From Antilocapra americana (Eukaryota; Chordata; Mammalia; Artiodactyla; Antilocapridae): 64,000 nucleotides of DNA. The notes under the pieces are model-generated. The model was not told the DNA's origin. It made no database searches and worked only from the letters and a program-made list of their open reading frames with translations. The stretch is taken from contig ML662442.1 of assembly GCA_007570785.1 (NCBI GenBank), positions 65,137,635 to 65,201,634 of the forward strand, in the 5' to 3' direction. The position numbers were made by a program, and so were the translations under genes. Each line of letters starts with the position of its first letter. Within the stretch, counting starts at the first letter, position 1. This document shows positions 23,665 to 35,700 of the stretch, in pieces.

Positions 23665-24715
23665 TTTACTAAAAGCTCCATTCATAAAAACTATAAAAAA
23701 TTTCAGTGTTGCATTAAAAAGGATGTCATTAATGGATGACATCCTATTTTGATAAGTATACAATTCCTTACATTGAAAATAGACATCAAAGCAAAATTGG
23801 TGTGTTATATCCCAATGGATATATATACAAATTATCTTCACTCTTTTCGTAATTTTTAGCATAACTTATTACAATTTATCTTACAAACTTCATGAATGTA
23901 TCCATTTATTTGATTTATTTCCAGTTTTTTCAATTTCAATATTTAACTAGCCATAGAATTTTAAGGGTTCAAGCTCACTTAGAACAACCTCTCAGATATA
24001 TGGATTTATAGCCTTTGAGTTGTGTTGTTTAAGTGAACTCTATCTTTTGAGAAGCACTGTGATGCAGACACATGACTGATCAGCTGACCAATGGTTACGG
24101 AAGGATTAGAACCCACACTCAGACTGATTCTTAGGTCATTTAGGGATACCAACATTTCTAGACCTCTCTCCAACAACATGGCTCTTCTTGCTTTTAGGTA
24201 CTTGCTCTCTAGGCATTTTGCCATACATTTAACTTCCAAATGAAAATGTTAGTATTTTTTTTATCACAAGTCTCTTTTTATACAGTGAAATAGAATAAAA
24301 TAAGTCATTACCATCTTTTCACTTAATTCCAAAGAGGAATGTAACTCATCTTTTACAGAAGGCTATGGGCTTGTTTCCAATTATCCTTATGCTACAAGAC
24401 AGGTACCATTTCTTCCTGCTGAAATTATTTCCTCCCACTGAAATTATTTCCAGTTCCTTTCTCCCTAACATCATCTCTGAGATCTAACATTCTCTGCCTT
24501 ATTGTACACATGTGCATAATCCTTCACCTAGTCAACCTAATGCAAATCTTTTCTAACTCAGTTCCCAGATCTTTGTACTGATATTTCTGGAAGGTTCTGT
24601 CTAGGAACAGATCTTATAGGATACAAAAGTAGCCTGGATACTGAGGAGCTTATCCAAATTAAGTTCCATTGGCATGCATCATCTAGAAAGGCCTGGGCTA
24701 ATTGTATGTATGTTT
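23665..24715. other. Unique intronic sequence
   Basis: No gene is seen. A short imperfect tandem repeat (ctgaaattatttcctcccactgaaattatttcc pattern) sits near 24419-24451. Confidence 0.5.
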
Positions 24716-24725
24716 CATTGGCATA

Positions 24726-24942
24726 TGCGTGCGTGTATGCTCAGGCACTCAGTCATGTCCAGCTCCTTGAGACGCTATGGACTATAGCCTGTCAGGTTCC
24801 TCTGTCCATGGGGATTCTCCAGGCAAGAATACTGGAGTGGGTTGCCATGACCTCCTCCAGGGGATCTTCCTGATCCAGGGATTGAACCTGGGTCTCCCGC
24901 ATTGAAGGGGGATTCTTTACCGTTGAGCACTGGGGAGGCCCC
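24726..24942 (-). mobile_element. Bov-tA SINE
   Basis: Reverse-complement Bov-tA bracketed by an exact 10-nt duplication, cattggcata, at 24716-24725 and 24943-24952. Confidence 0.92.
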
Positions 24943-25009
24943 CATTGGCATAGATCACCCAGAAAAACCATAAGGCCTGGCCTAGTAGTATTGTAGAGAC
25001 AAAGATCTA

Positions 25010-25180
25010 CTAGTTGCTATTAAGACCTGTGTACAATCTTGCCTCTGTTTCATAGAACTTGTGTAATGTTAAGCAAGTTCTTTATGCATGCCATGCCTCA
25101 CTGTGTTCATCTGGAAAGTGGTGTTAATTCAACGTACCTTGAGGGAGGCTGTGAAAATCCAACAAGATAATATATCTAAA
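25010..25180 (+). repeat. MIR SINE relic
   Basis: The pattern gttaagcaagttctttatgc ... cctcactgtgttcatctggaaa ... gaggctgtgaaaatccaacaag follows the MIR core and tail. Confidence 0.6.
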
Positions 25181-25311
25181 GTAGCAAAAAAATATTTTAC
25201 TTTCATATTTCTTTGTAATAAGTAAAGTCATTCACATTAATTTTTCCATATTTCTTCATCTTATTGTGCCATCAACATTTGAATCCAACCTAAATACTTT
25301 AGTACTCCATT

Positions 25312-25440
25312 TTTTAAAAAATTTTATTTATTTATTGCCAAGGCTGCATGGATCTTAGTTCCCCTGACCAGGGATGGAACCTGTGCCCCCTGCAGTGAAA
25401 GCTCAGAGTCCTAATGACTGAACCACCAGGGAATTCCTTC
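25312..25440 (-). mobile_element. CHR-type SINE
   Basis: tttatttatttattgccaagg tail side, ttccctgaccagggatgg analogue, and a head ending gaaccaccagggaattcc. Weak flanks: ttagtact at 25299-25306 and 25441-25448. Confidence 0.82.
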
Positions 25441-26369
25441 TTAGTACTATTTCAAAAGAAGTGCTCTTAATCAAAATATTTACCAATTTTTATAGCCAAT
25501 AATTTTCAATAAATGAGCTAATGCTTTTCAATTCTGCAATCCAACTTTTTGGACTATTTTAAAATAAAAGATATAGTAGATTGGGTGTAGAGTTGGGTGG
25601 CAGAAGAGGAACAAAGAAGAAGAACTATCTTTTTATGTCTGGAAAAATTTTTAAGGCCATAGAGTGGAAAGTTAATGGGTGATCTAAGAATGTAAAAGAA
25701 TATTTCCCAGAGGTTAGTCACCAGCTGGTTTTTATCCTTACTAAGACAAGAACAGGAGGAAATTAGCTTAGATTTCATTTGGTTTAGAATAATGGAAGCA
25801 AGCTATGAAATCTAATTCCCAAGGAATCTTTTGGTCAAAATAAAATAGAGATTTATTGCCTACCATGGTTTCAGGGCAATCCTGACTTTAAGTATGAGAA
25901 AATACTAGATGAATGTATAGTCATCCATCTCTATAATCCCCATCAAGAGAAGAAAACAAGCAATTATGAGTCAATTATGGAACAGGTGTTTTCACTTGTA
26001 ATCATTTCATCTTTACCGGAAATTTTTTTTCCTACCTCACAACTGAACATGCACACAGTTTAGTTTGCCCAGGATCATTCAGTTAATGAAAAACTGAATT
26101 AGAACACAACCCCTACCTATCTCCAGAGTCCATCCTGGGCGCTGTGCCAACCTATGAGCCTTCCTCATCCTGTCATTCTTAATTTCAATCACTATTATTT
26201 TTAAAAGGACATTATTCTCAATATTTAGAATTATTTTATTGTTTATTTAATTTATTTTATTTGGATTATTTCCAAGATTTAGAGGTATCTGAAAACCAAA
26301 GTAAACTTGGAATATAGCTAGTATTTACTGAGCTACCTAATGTATGCCAAACACGTAAGAACTCTACAC

Positions 26370-26470
26370 ATAATGTCTCATTTGATGATGACAGTTACCA
26401 TTTGAGACAAGTACTATTGTTATCCTCTTTACAAATGGAAACCTAAGCCTCAGAATATATGCTAAGAGTT
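26370..26470 (+). repeat. MIR SINE relic
   Basis: acataatgtctcatttgatgatg, then ttgttatcctctttacaaatgg and aaacctaagcctcag match the MIR core. Confidence 0.65.
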
Positions 26471-26489
26471 AGAGATGTGGATTGACTTT

Positions 26490-26915
26490 GAGACTGTTAT
26501 ACAGAGTGAGTTAAGTCAGAAAGAGTAAAACAAAGATCGTATATTAGTGCATATATGTAGAATTTAGAAAAATGGTATAGATGATATCATTTGCAGAGCA
26601 GAAATAGAGGCACAGATGAAAAGAACAAATGTATGAACACTAAGGCGGGGGAGGGAAAGAGGTGGGATGAATTGGGAGGTGGGGATTGACATATACACAC
26701 TACTGATATTATGTATAAAATAGACAACTAACGAGAACCTACTGTATAGCTCTGGGAACTCAGTGCTCTCTGGTGACTTAAATGGGAAGGAAATCCCAAA
26801 TAGAGGAGATATAAATATATGTGTGCATATATATAAGCTGATTAACTTTGTTACACAGTAGAAACTAACAACACTGTAAAGCAAATGTACTCCAATAAAA
26901 ATTAATGAAAAAAAA
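26490..26915 (+). mobile_element. L1 3' end (3' UTR)
   Basis: Terminal L1 sequence: a gagtgagttaagtcagaaag block, a G-rich tract near 26643-26690, then gtaaagcaaatgtactcc and an A-rich tail. No coding part of use remains. Confidence 0.85.
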
Positions 26916-27134
26916 GAATATATACTGAGAGCCCATGACCGAGGGACTAAAGAAGGAGACTTTTAACTTTAAGAAGGAGGACTTTTAACTTCAAAGGAGG
27001 CAGTGGGGTCCTAAGCATTTTCACCCTGAAGCACCTGCCAGGGATGGTGAGAATCAAGCATATCAGGAAGTCACACCACAGGGCATCCAAACCCCCACAC
27101 AGATTTCAGTTTTAGTTTTCAGCAAGTCATAGAT

Positions 27135-27270
27135 ACTTAGAAGTAAAAAAGAGCCAATTGAAATCCTCTGGTCCAATTCCTTTATCTTATAGACAAGGAA
27201 TTTGAGGATCAGGGAGAGGTTAAGTACTTTCTCTAGGGTCAGAAAGCTAATTAGTGACAGAGTTAGCAAT
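27135..27270 (+). repeat. MIR SINE relic
   Basis: tcctctggtccaattccttta, agacaaggaatttgaggatcag and gtcagaaagctaattagtgac follow the MIR pattern. Confidence 0.7.
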
Positions 27271-29040
27271 AAATCACTTCCATGAAAAGACATGCTTTCA
27301 AAGTGAATTCAATTACCTCCACTCTCAAGTGGCTATTAAGAACACCCATGTAGCTAGACAATCTCTAATGTTTCTGTAAAGTCTACTAACTCAAGAGGAT
27401 TAGAAAGAACTTGGCAACACTGAGAATCTAAGTCAACAATCTAAACTGTGCTAATTTGAGTCAATTCATTACTGTTAGCCGCGGTGCTCCTACCAATTTC
27501 TGTTCCAAGTTATAGTTTCAGAAGTTGCAGTAAACACCCAAGTATTTTCTTCTCTTCTCTGGTAGATAAAATATATATAACATTTCAGATATATTTGAAT
27601 ATAAAGGTAAAATTATTTTGATATTTGTAAATTCTGGACGACAAAATCCCAAAGACAAGGATTCTTATGATTTTACCACATGATCTTTTTTTCCCCAGGT
27701 CAAAAATCATCTGTCTTGTCAATAGTGATAAAATTCACAGATGTCAATGATAACACACAGGTGTTAAGAAATCAATAACCAAATACAGTGATGCAAACTA
27801 TTTAAGAGGAATACAAAGTATTTTTATACAAAGCATACTTTTAAAATTAATTTTTTTCAACATACTAAATAAATCTATCTGAAGAGCCAAAGCTTGCCTT
27901 TAGGAGATATGGTTGAATTAGTAAAAGATAAAAGGGAAACATCAGAAAACCTGAATAAGTACTATAGAGTTGGAATGAAAATGGATGAAAATATAAACAA
28001 TTGTTCGGTCAATGGTCAATAATAAATACTTACTAGTCTGCCACAAAATAAAGTGAAACAGAAGGTAAACACACAGTGAAAGAATGAGAACTAAAGCATG
28101 GAGTCTGTGTAAATGCATCCTGATGACAAACCAAAATGCTATTTCCATCAAGAGGAAAAAAATCACACCAATTAAAATATATTTTGAAATATTATTTCAG
28201 GGGAAAAAAAGGAAGAAGATAGACTGAGAAGAAATCACTCTAACAGTTGTCAAATTATGTAGTTTGACACCGAGAATTCCCACATTTTACTAAATTTAGC
28301 TTTGAAGTCTTACACATTTTCAGAAATAGAGACCCGTTATCACACTTGATGTTTCAGAGTGTGTTAATGCTAAATTTCTCCATTTGATGGTGTCCTTTCA
28401 TTTAAGAAAGAAGAAAGAAAGAATGTGATAGGGAAAATGGGCAGCAGTTTTCATATAATATCGTGTATAAAGTCAGTTTCATGCTGTGTGTCTAGCATAG
28501 GAAAATCAATTTTTGAGTGACATTTCATGGGTATACAGTACTCTGGCTTCAAGGACATTTCATGGGTATTCAATGTCAATCGTTCTTAGATTTCCTTATC
28601 CCAGGAAACATTCCCCTAAATTAAACCACACAGATTTATGAATGCCACCAATGGAAAAGAGCAGCAGCTTGTAATTTAATGGCAAGAACGATATGCTGTC
28701 CAGTAGCAAGTAGAAAGCATAGGATTTCCCTCCTTGTGTCTGCTGCTGAAGAAGAGAAAGATAAGTGTTATTCTCACTCAATTTCAATTTTTCCAGAGCA
28801 GAAAGTTCTCAGAGCGGTCTGCCTAAATGAAGTGACAATCCAGATTTTATTTAGAATTCTGTCTGGAAAAGGTTGGCTGGTTTGGAATCCCACAGGAACC
28901 CAGAAACCTAACAAGATGTTCAACATATTAGCAACTGTGTATCACTAGTGATCAACATAATTTTATTTAGCTACTTTATTTAACAAATGCTATGTGCCAG
29001 GTACTGTTCTAAATTACAAATATTAAACTCCTTTGACTAA
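27271..29040. other. AT-rich unique intronic sequence
   Basis: No gene is seen. A small direct repeat, acatttcatgggtat, occurs twice (about 28521 and 28554). Confidence 0.5.
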
Positions 29041-29049
29041 TGGTCATAA

Positions 29050-29170
29050 CAGCTCTCTTAGAGGAGAACTAGTATGTGCATTTCTCCAGATGAGAAAACT
29101 GAGGTACAGGACAGTAAATAATTTGCCCATGATCACACAACTAGTAAAAGAAATCCTCTCTTAAAACTCA
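29050..29170 (+). repeat. MIR SINE relic
   Basis: tttctccagatgagaaaactgaggtacag, then gatcacacaactagtaaa is a clear MIR core. Confidence 0.75.
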
Positions 29171-29795
29171 GGAATAGTCAACCTTATAGCATGATGCTCT
29201 TCCTTTTCTGGGCCGTCAGACAAAAATAGTTTTCAATGAAAAGTTGTTTGGAGAACAAAACTGAAAATATATAGATTGATAATAGGAATCGGATTTATTA
29301 AGAATCCTCTGTGTTGGATACTGTAGTAAGTGCTAATAAAATTTTTTAAGCCTGTTATTTAATCTTTATTCTAAACAATACCATTAGGAAAGCATTGTTC
29401 CTATTTAAATGGTGAAACTGAGTTTTACATACATGATGAATAACTTTCTTGCTGTTCAATGACTAACGGAAAGAAGGATTCAAACCTGGCCCATCCAAAT
29501 GCAAGACCTACCTACTGCCTTCCTACTAGGGAGACTTCTCCTTTAAGGGAAGATGACTAAGGATGATGATTCAACCTGAATGCTTTTCTTTTTCCTCCTC
29601 TTTAACATAATAAGCCATCAATAACTATTGATTAAGACATCAGATTTAAACAGATGAATGAGGAGTTTAGTTTATCTATGGGGAGAATCCCCTGACACAA
29701 AAAGCTCCTCAAAAAAATTGGTAGCCCCAGCAGCTAGCAGAGTATATTCACTCATTAATTGTGATAATGATATTATACCAACTAAAGAGAGTGGA

Positions 29796-29967
29796 GGCAG
29801 GAGGAGAAGGGGACAACAGAGGACGAGATGGTTGGATGGCATCACCGACTCAATGGACATGTCTGAGCAAGCCCTGGGAGCGGGAGATGGTGAAGGACAG
29901 GGAAGCCTGGCATGATGCATCCATGGGGTTGCAGAGTTGGACAAGACTGACCGACTGAACAACAACA
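29796..29967 (+). mobile_element. BovB LINE 3' end, short insertion
   Basis: The final 172 bp of BovB (acgagatggttggatggc, gacaagactgaccgactg, aacaacaac tail) with an exact 12-nt duplication, aaagagagtgga, at 29784-29795 and 29968-29979. Confidence 0.93.
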
Positions 29968-30391
29968 AAAGAGAGTGGAAAGAATCACTTCCTCTAAAAA
30001 GTTTTAAATTTGGGGTAATGTCACCTATTTGGCAAAGCTCAAATAGGGTCATGCTTAAATACGAAGAGATGGGCTGGAGGGTGAATCTCAAGAAGGAATC
30101 ACAGAGATGATCTCCTATGAGAAGTGTGGTTTTAATATAATTTACCAAGAATTTTTTTTCACAATCTCCGTATATGTCATCAGACAATATCAACATTTTC
30201 AAGTCATAATTTTCAACTTTGTTTGCCATCATCAAAATATAAATCAGTAAGATGGAATCACAAGTGAACTGGAACCATCAAAAATTTTCATCATAATCCA
30301 ATCTTTCCTGCAGATTAAGTTACCATTCTTATTTTATAATTTTACAAATAACTTACCTTATTATTTCATACTTTAGTAGAAAATATTTTTT

Positions 30392-30603
30392 TGTTGTGTT
30401 GTTCAGTCACTAAGTTATGCCCGACTCTTTGTGACCCTATGGACTATAGCCCACCAGGCTCCATGAGATTTTCTGGAAAGAATACTGGAATGAGTTGTCA
30501 TTTCCTCCCGCAGGGGATCTTCCCAACCCAGGGATCAAACTCAAACTTGCATCTGCTGCATTGGCAGGCAGACTCTTTACCACTAAGGCAACAAGGGAGC
30601 CCC
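30392..30603 (-). mobile_element. Bov-tA SINE
   Basis: Reverse-complement Bov-tA from ttgttcagtcactaag to the head ending caacaagggagcccc. Confidence 0.9.
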
Positions 30604-32656
30604 ATTCATGAGAACTAATTGAGTTTAAATTTTAGTCACCAACCTTCTGCCCTGCAACCACAAAAGTTTGTATAAGCCCTGCTCGCCAACCTGCTACCCT
30701 CCCTCACTCAAAACCCCTCTTGTTCAGGGTAAAGAATTTTTGTCCGCTTACAGATCTTCAAACATTAAAAAAAAAAAAAAAAGACTGTTTCAAAGTCTTT
30801 CAAGTCACTGAGACTCCCCTTTATACCTTTGAAACAGCAATGTGAACCCGAAAGTACTTAATTCTAAGCATATCCTTAGATAATAGATGCATACATATCT
30901 GAGCATTACTATAATATGCTTGTAAAGGGAAAACTAAGAATTCTTAGATGAGGTATCAAGCAAATACCCTACACAGAGGGTCAGAACATATACTGCCATC
31001 CCTTAAGTGTAGACAGTTATTTTTATGTCATTCAACTTAATTATTAGCATTAATAAAAATAAGAAAAAAATGCATTCATATAAGTGGTTAAGAACTTCAC
31101 ATCCTATCAATTAACATTTGCTGAAAAATGCATCAAGGACCTGTTTTGTGAAACATGTGCTTAACCAATAGTTTTATATACTTGACCTTTAAGCCAGGTT
31201 CCAGTTCAACTTACTAGAGTGACACATAGCATGCATAACATTCTCTTTTCTGAGGAAGGTTTTCCATTGGTTTAAGGGAATGACTCAGGCACAATTAAGC
31301 ATATAAGACTAGAATTTGCATTCTCCTTTCACATGCAAAAAACAGAAACTAATATTGCATGGAAGTGAATGACTCATCCACAGTTACACTGTTGGTAAAT
31401 TTGATTGTAAAAATATCCTACAAAGATTTAGGACTACTTATTTAGTTCAATAATCATTCCCCAACCTACCCCTCTTGCCTCTCTAAGTAGTTATGAGTCA
31501 TTCTATAAACAAAAGGCAGATTTGTGCCACTGGAGAAATATATTAGAAATTAACAAATTTAAATCACTTTATAGAATATACTCAATGTTTCCATCTCTGC
31601 CAGAATGCTTTGAGGTTGGCAGGATAAATGGAATGACTGACTGCCTTTTCACAGATGAGGAAACCAGGGCAGGCAGCATTACCCCAGTATGTGACTTACT
31701 TGAGACTACATAAAGAGACCATATAAAGAGCTATTTAAACCTGCATGTTTCCTTCTAGATTATAGAATCTGGAAGCTTTTCCCTTTCTTGTATCTACACT
31801 GCTTTACCACACAGTCTAGGGGACAACAAAAAGTCAGCAGTATCTGGCCTTCTGATTGTCTGCAGTATTTTGTGTATACTATGGAATTCTATCTTATTCC
31901 TTCTTGTGTCTTGTCCACATCTCCCACAATATCACTGTAGATTCTTTGAGAGTTTGGATCATATATTCAACTTCTATGGAATTTCCCAACAATTCCTAGC
32001 ACAGAGCCAAGGACCTCTAAGTTTTTAAAAATACCTGTTCATTCACTAATGAGATGCAAACGTTTTGGGAGACCTATCCCTGGAGGAAGTGAGAATTAGA
32101 GAAGAATTAGATGTCACAGGCAAATGAGGCTTTATTTATTACTTAATTCTGTGTTTTTCAATACTGTAGAAATTCACTACAATTTTCTCATTTTCCTATT
32201 TTCAAAAAAACACTGTAACAATTACTTTTATGAAAATATGCAGTATTTTCAATGAAGCAGATATTATCAAATAATATTTGTGGGAAATGTAAACTTCTTG
32301 GATAGAATTTATTGATATATAAATACATTATTTTAAATTGCAATTCCAAAAATTCTAATTGTTGAACTGTTACCTAAGAAATAACCAGAGGTGTACAAAT
32401 GCATCCCAAAACTTTAACCTTTAGGCATATAAAATTAGGAGACAAAACATAAAATACTAGCTACAACCCAAGTTTCTTAATAAATTCAGTGACTTTTTCG
32501 ACAGTGGGTGATTCAGATAAGCTGATTCCTTGTTCTCTAGGTAAAACTTTTGAATAACTGAAAATCATTTCTATAAATTTATTATTTTCATTTTAAGAAC
32601 ACAAATTTCTCCCCCATTCATACAAATTAAGTTTAGTTTGTGAGTGAATCACATAC
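30604..32656. other. Unique sequence of intron 4 next to exon 4
   Basis: Mostly AT-rich. An L2-like segment is likely at about 31900-32050 (tagattctttgagagtttgg ... ctagcacagagccaagg), and a poly(A) run lies near 30767-30782. No exon was found. Confidence 0.5.
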
Positions 32657-32740
32657 CTTTATGACATGATGCTTTTCCTGGAGCATAGGAATCTTAAACA
32701 TTTGGCACCAGTATGTTGTACCTTTGTTTGGGATGGGAAC
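32657..32740 (-). CDS. MOXD1: MOXD1 exon 4
   Basis: This short exon of 28 codons ([18 protein letters not shown], then ending EKHHVIK) begins the copper monooxygenase N-terminal domain; the PNK...TYWC block is the family's typical entry into that domain and includes the first core cysteine. The acceptor is ttttttaagacag and the donor is AAG followed by gtatgt. Only 162 bp of intron 3 separate it from exon 3. The next exon, expected to start VEPVIQRG and carry a His-His pair, was not found to the left. Confidence 0.93.
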
Positions 32741-35700
32741 CTGTCTTAAAAAATAAGTAAATAAAAAGAAGAGGGGGACAAGAGTCATATTGTCTTGACA
32801 TTCTATTAAAAACAATAATTTAAGTTAAAAAAACTATCATAAATTTTCAGTAAGCCCATCCCTAGAATCATAAAAACCTGAAATCAAAACAAAAAAACTT
32901 ACGTCCTGATTGACCAGGTCAAAGTATGGTACGTCTGTAGACAACATATTGGTTTTCTCAGGATTCAATAACCGCAGACTCTTGGTACCACGATTGGATT
33001 CATGGTACTTGGGACCTGCTTCTCCCACATCTTCATGGTGGTAGGCCCAGATCACCCTTACTGTGCTCTCCTGGTGAACAGAAATGGGTAGGGTTATGTC
33101 TCGTGACAGCACTTTACTTATGACTGAATTGAGTTTAATGAATGCTATTTAAAGCAAAATACAGAAGCAAAGAAAGGAGAATGACATTCAGAGTCTCACA
33201 TAATTGTGTAAATTTGATTAGGTCTTAAAGATCCAAATAGATGAATTCTTTTTTGAAAGAAATTATCTCTCCCATGGCAGATAATGTGTTCCAAAACATT
33301 GGGTTAGTCAAAAAGTTTGTTTGGGTTGATAGTAAGATGTTAACAGAAAAACCCAGGTGAGCTTTGTAGCCAACCCAACAGAATGAAGGACAAGTGACTT
33401 AGTAGTTATCCTTTCTTGCTGATAGCAACAGTAAATCATTGTCATGCAAAAACTCCAAACTACTGAAAACAAACTAGTAGTTACCAGGCAAATACTCTTG
33501 TTAAGTAGCAGGAGTTAAGAATAATTAAAACCTGTTTCAGTGCTACTGAACATTTTAAAGAAAACAAATAAATATAATGAAAGTTAAAATGACTTCCCAG
33601 GTCAGGATTTTAAGTATCACCATAGATTTTTCCTAGACTCTAGCCCAGTCACATGTATGAATTTAGAGAAAGTGAAAATGCAAGAGGAACTTCTGATTCT
33701 GGGTTGTTTATTATCGTAGAATCTAGCTGTAATTATTTAATGAACTCTGGGCATTTTCAAGGGACTGGGGCATTCCAACTAGGGAAGGTACTGTCAGGTG
33801 AAACTGGTTGCCCAAAGGGTGGTGGGGCAGTGGGGAGGGTGAGCTGGGATATAAAAACCTAGTTCAGTCCCCCCACACATAAGATGCCTTTGTCAGATCT
33901 TTATAATAAGCACATTGAAAATAAATAACAAAAGCTATTTATTTTAAAAGTTATATTATTTCTTAATAAGTCAAATGACTATAATTATTATTACATTTAA
34001 AGTATAAGAGCACTGTATATTACATAAAAGTGGTTCATGGCTTTGTACACATTTTTATTCCTCTTTCACTCTTTATGCAGAATGTTAATCAAAACTGCCT
34101 CACATTTTTACATTTCCATTTTTAAAGCTTTGAATTACAAGGGAAAAAAAGGTAATTTTATTGGTCTATACAAAATGAAATTGGTTTAAGAAATTCATGG
34201 AAAGTTTCAAAGTACCACATGAATTATAGATCCTCTAAATATTTAATTTGCATATGCACAAAGATGTTAATTTTTGCATGATGCCTGACAATAACAAATC
34301 TTGTATAACATGTTGACAGGCAATTTTCATCAGTCTACTATTCATCTTGACTTTAGAAATTTACAAAAGTGAATCAGTAACAATTCAGATGAATTATAGC
34401 CTAGTATTCAGTATCATAATTCTTTCTTATGTAATATGATTTCTTCCAACCTTTATCAATCGTTTTTCAAACTTTACAAAGAAGCTATAATCTTTTTTCG
34501 ATAAAATCACACATATTTTAAGCAGCTCTTCAAAATTTTAGATTTACACAAAAGCTGCCTTTATTGAAGTTTATAGTATCATAGGTGATTTCTCCCCCGC
34601 CTGTGGCTTCTAAGAATTCAAAAACATTCTCAAAAGACTATGAGACTTTGTTGCTAAGAGGTATTGTAAAATATTTGTTCTTTTTCATTCTGCAAAGTAT
34701 TTCCCAATTGTAAATGTATAGTCTGTTCATGTATGCATTTACTGATAGACTTCTTACCGTTATACTCTTGTCATTTATGTCACAGGTATGCAGTTCTCTG
34801 GCAAATTCAATTACTGTGTGTGTACTGTTTTCCATGGCATATTCTAGGTGGTAATCTTGCTGAGCATCTTTTCTCAATTCTCTGTTTGCATTTGTAAAAT
34901 AATCCTGTGGAAAATATGAAAAAGGAAAATCCAGCTGCTCTAAACTCAGAGTGAAAACAATTTAGATTAAGAGTATATACATATAACGTTGAAAAATAAG
35001 TCTGGTTTGCTTATTACAAAATCCTGTATTTACAGTCATTTTTTAAGTCCTGGGAATTTCCAAGGGGCTGGAGTATTCTCCCTAGGGACAGTTCCCTAGG
35101 AAACTAATCCATATTTGAACTTCTGGCCCCTCAGGAAAAGGCAGTGTGGATTTATAATAGAGAGTATTGAAAGAGATGGAATGAGTAATCACTGAGTACA
35201 TTTTCCTCCTTCTACAGAGGAAAAGAACTTCAACACAGGGAAATGACTTGCTCCAAAATGACTAGTTCAGGGCAAAACCAGGACCAGGCCCAGTGTCTAC
35301 ACTTTTTCCACTATTACACCTTATGGTGCTTACCTTCTGCACTTCTAAAAGCAAGGAGACCACGCTAAGGTTATAGGTTCTTTTAGTATGAGCTTTAATG
35401 GCATACTTTTATTAAAATGAAATGCAGCGTGAAAATACAGAAAGAAATGACTCTAGTTGAATTACAAGATACTGAAAAATGAGGGATGTTTTGTTTTGGT
35501 GATTCAGCTATAATTCTCATATTAAACTAGTTCAATGATTTAAGATCACTTCTTAGAAGCACACAGATGCAATGGAAAGGGCATAGGCTTTGAATCAGAT
35601 AACTAGGATCTGACCCCCCAGTTCTATTCCAAAAATGTCGATGAATTATTGAAATCAAGCTCTGAACTTTTGTTCTAAAATTAATAAAATTGAGATAGGG

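Larger units (their letters stand above)
1..32656 (-). other. MOXD1 intron 4, partial (contains the SCYL2 retrocopy)
   Basis: Sequence downstream of the exon 4 donor on the minus strand. I searched by eye for the expected fifth exon (encoding VEPVIQRG, HHILLYQC and HPNMPDAF) and saw no candidate, so the whole stretch is treated as one intron running off the left edge. It contains the SCYL2 retrocopy in the opposite orientation, a solo LTR and many SINE and LINE copies. The assignment rests on absence of evidence, hence the moderate score. Confidence 0.65.

Noticed and set aside
1..32656. MOXD1 exon 5 within this window
   Set aside because: I looked for minus-strand sequence encoding the expected VEPVIQRG/HHILLYQC/HPNMPDAF blocks and saw none. 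A translated search with MOXD1 protein would settle it.
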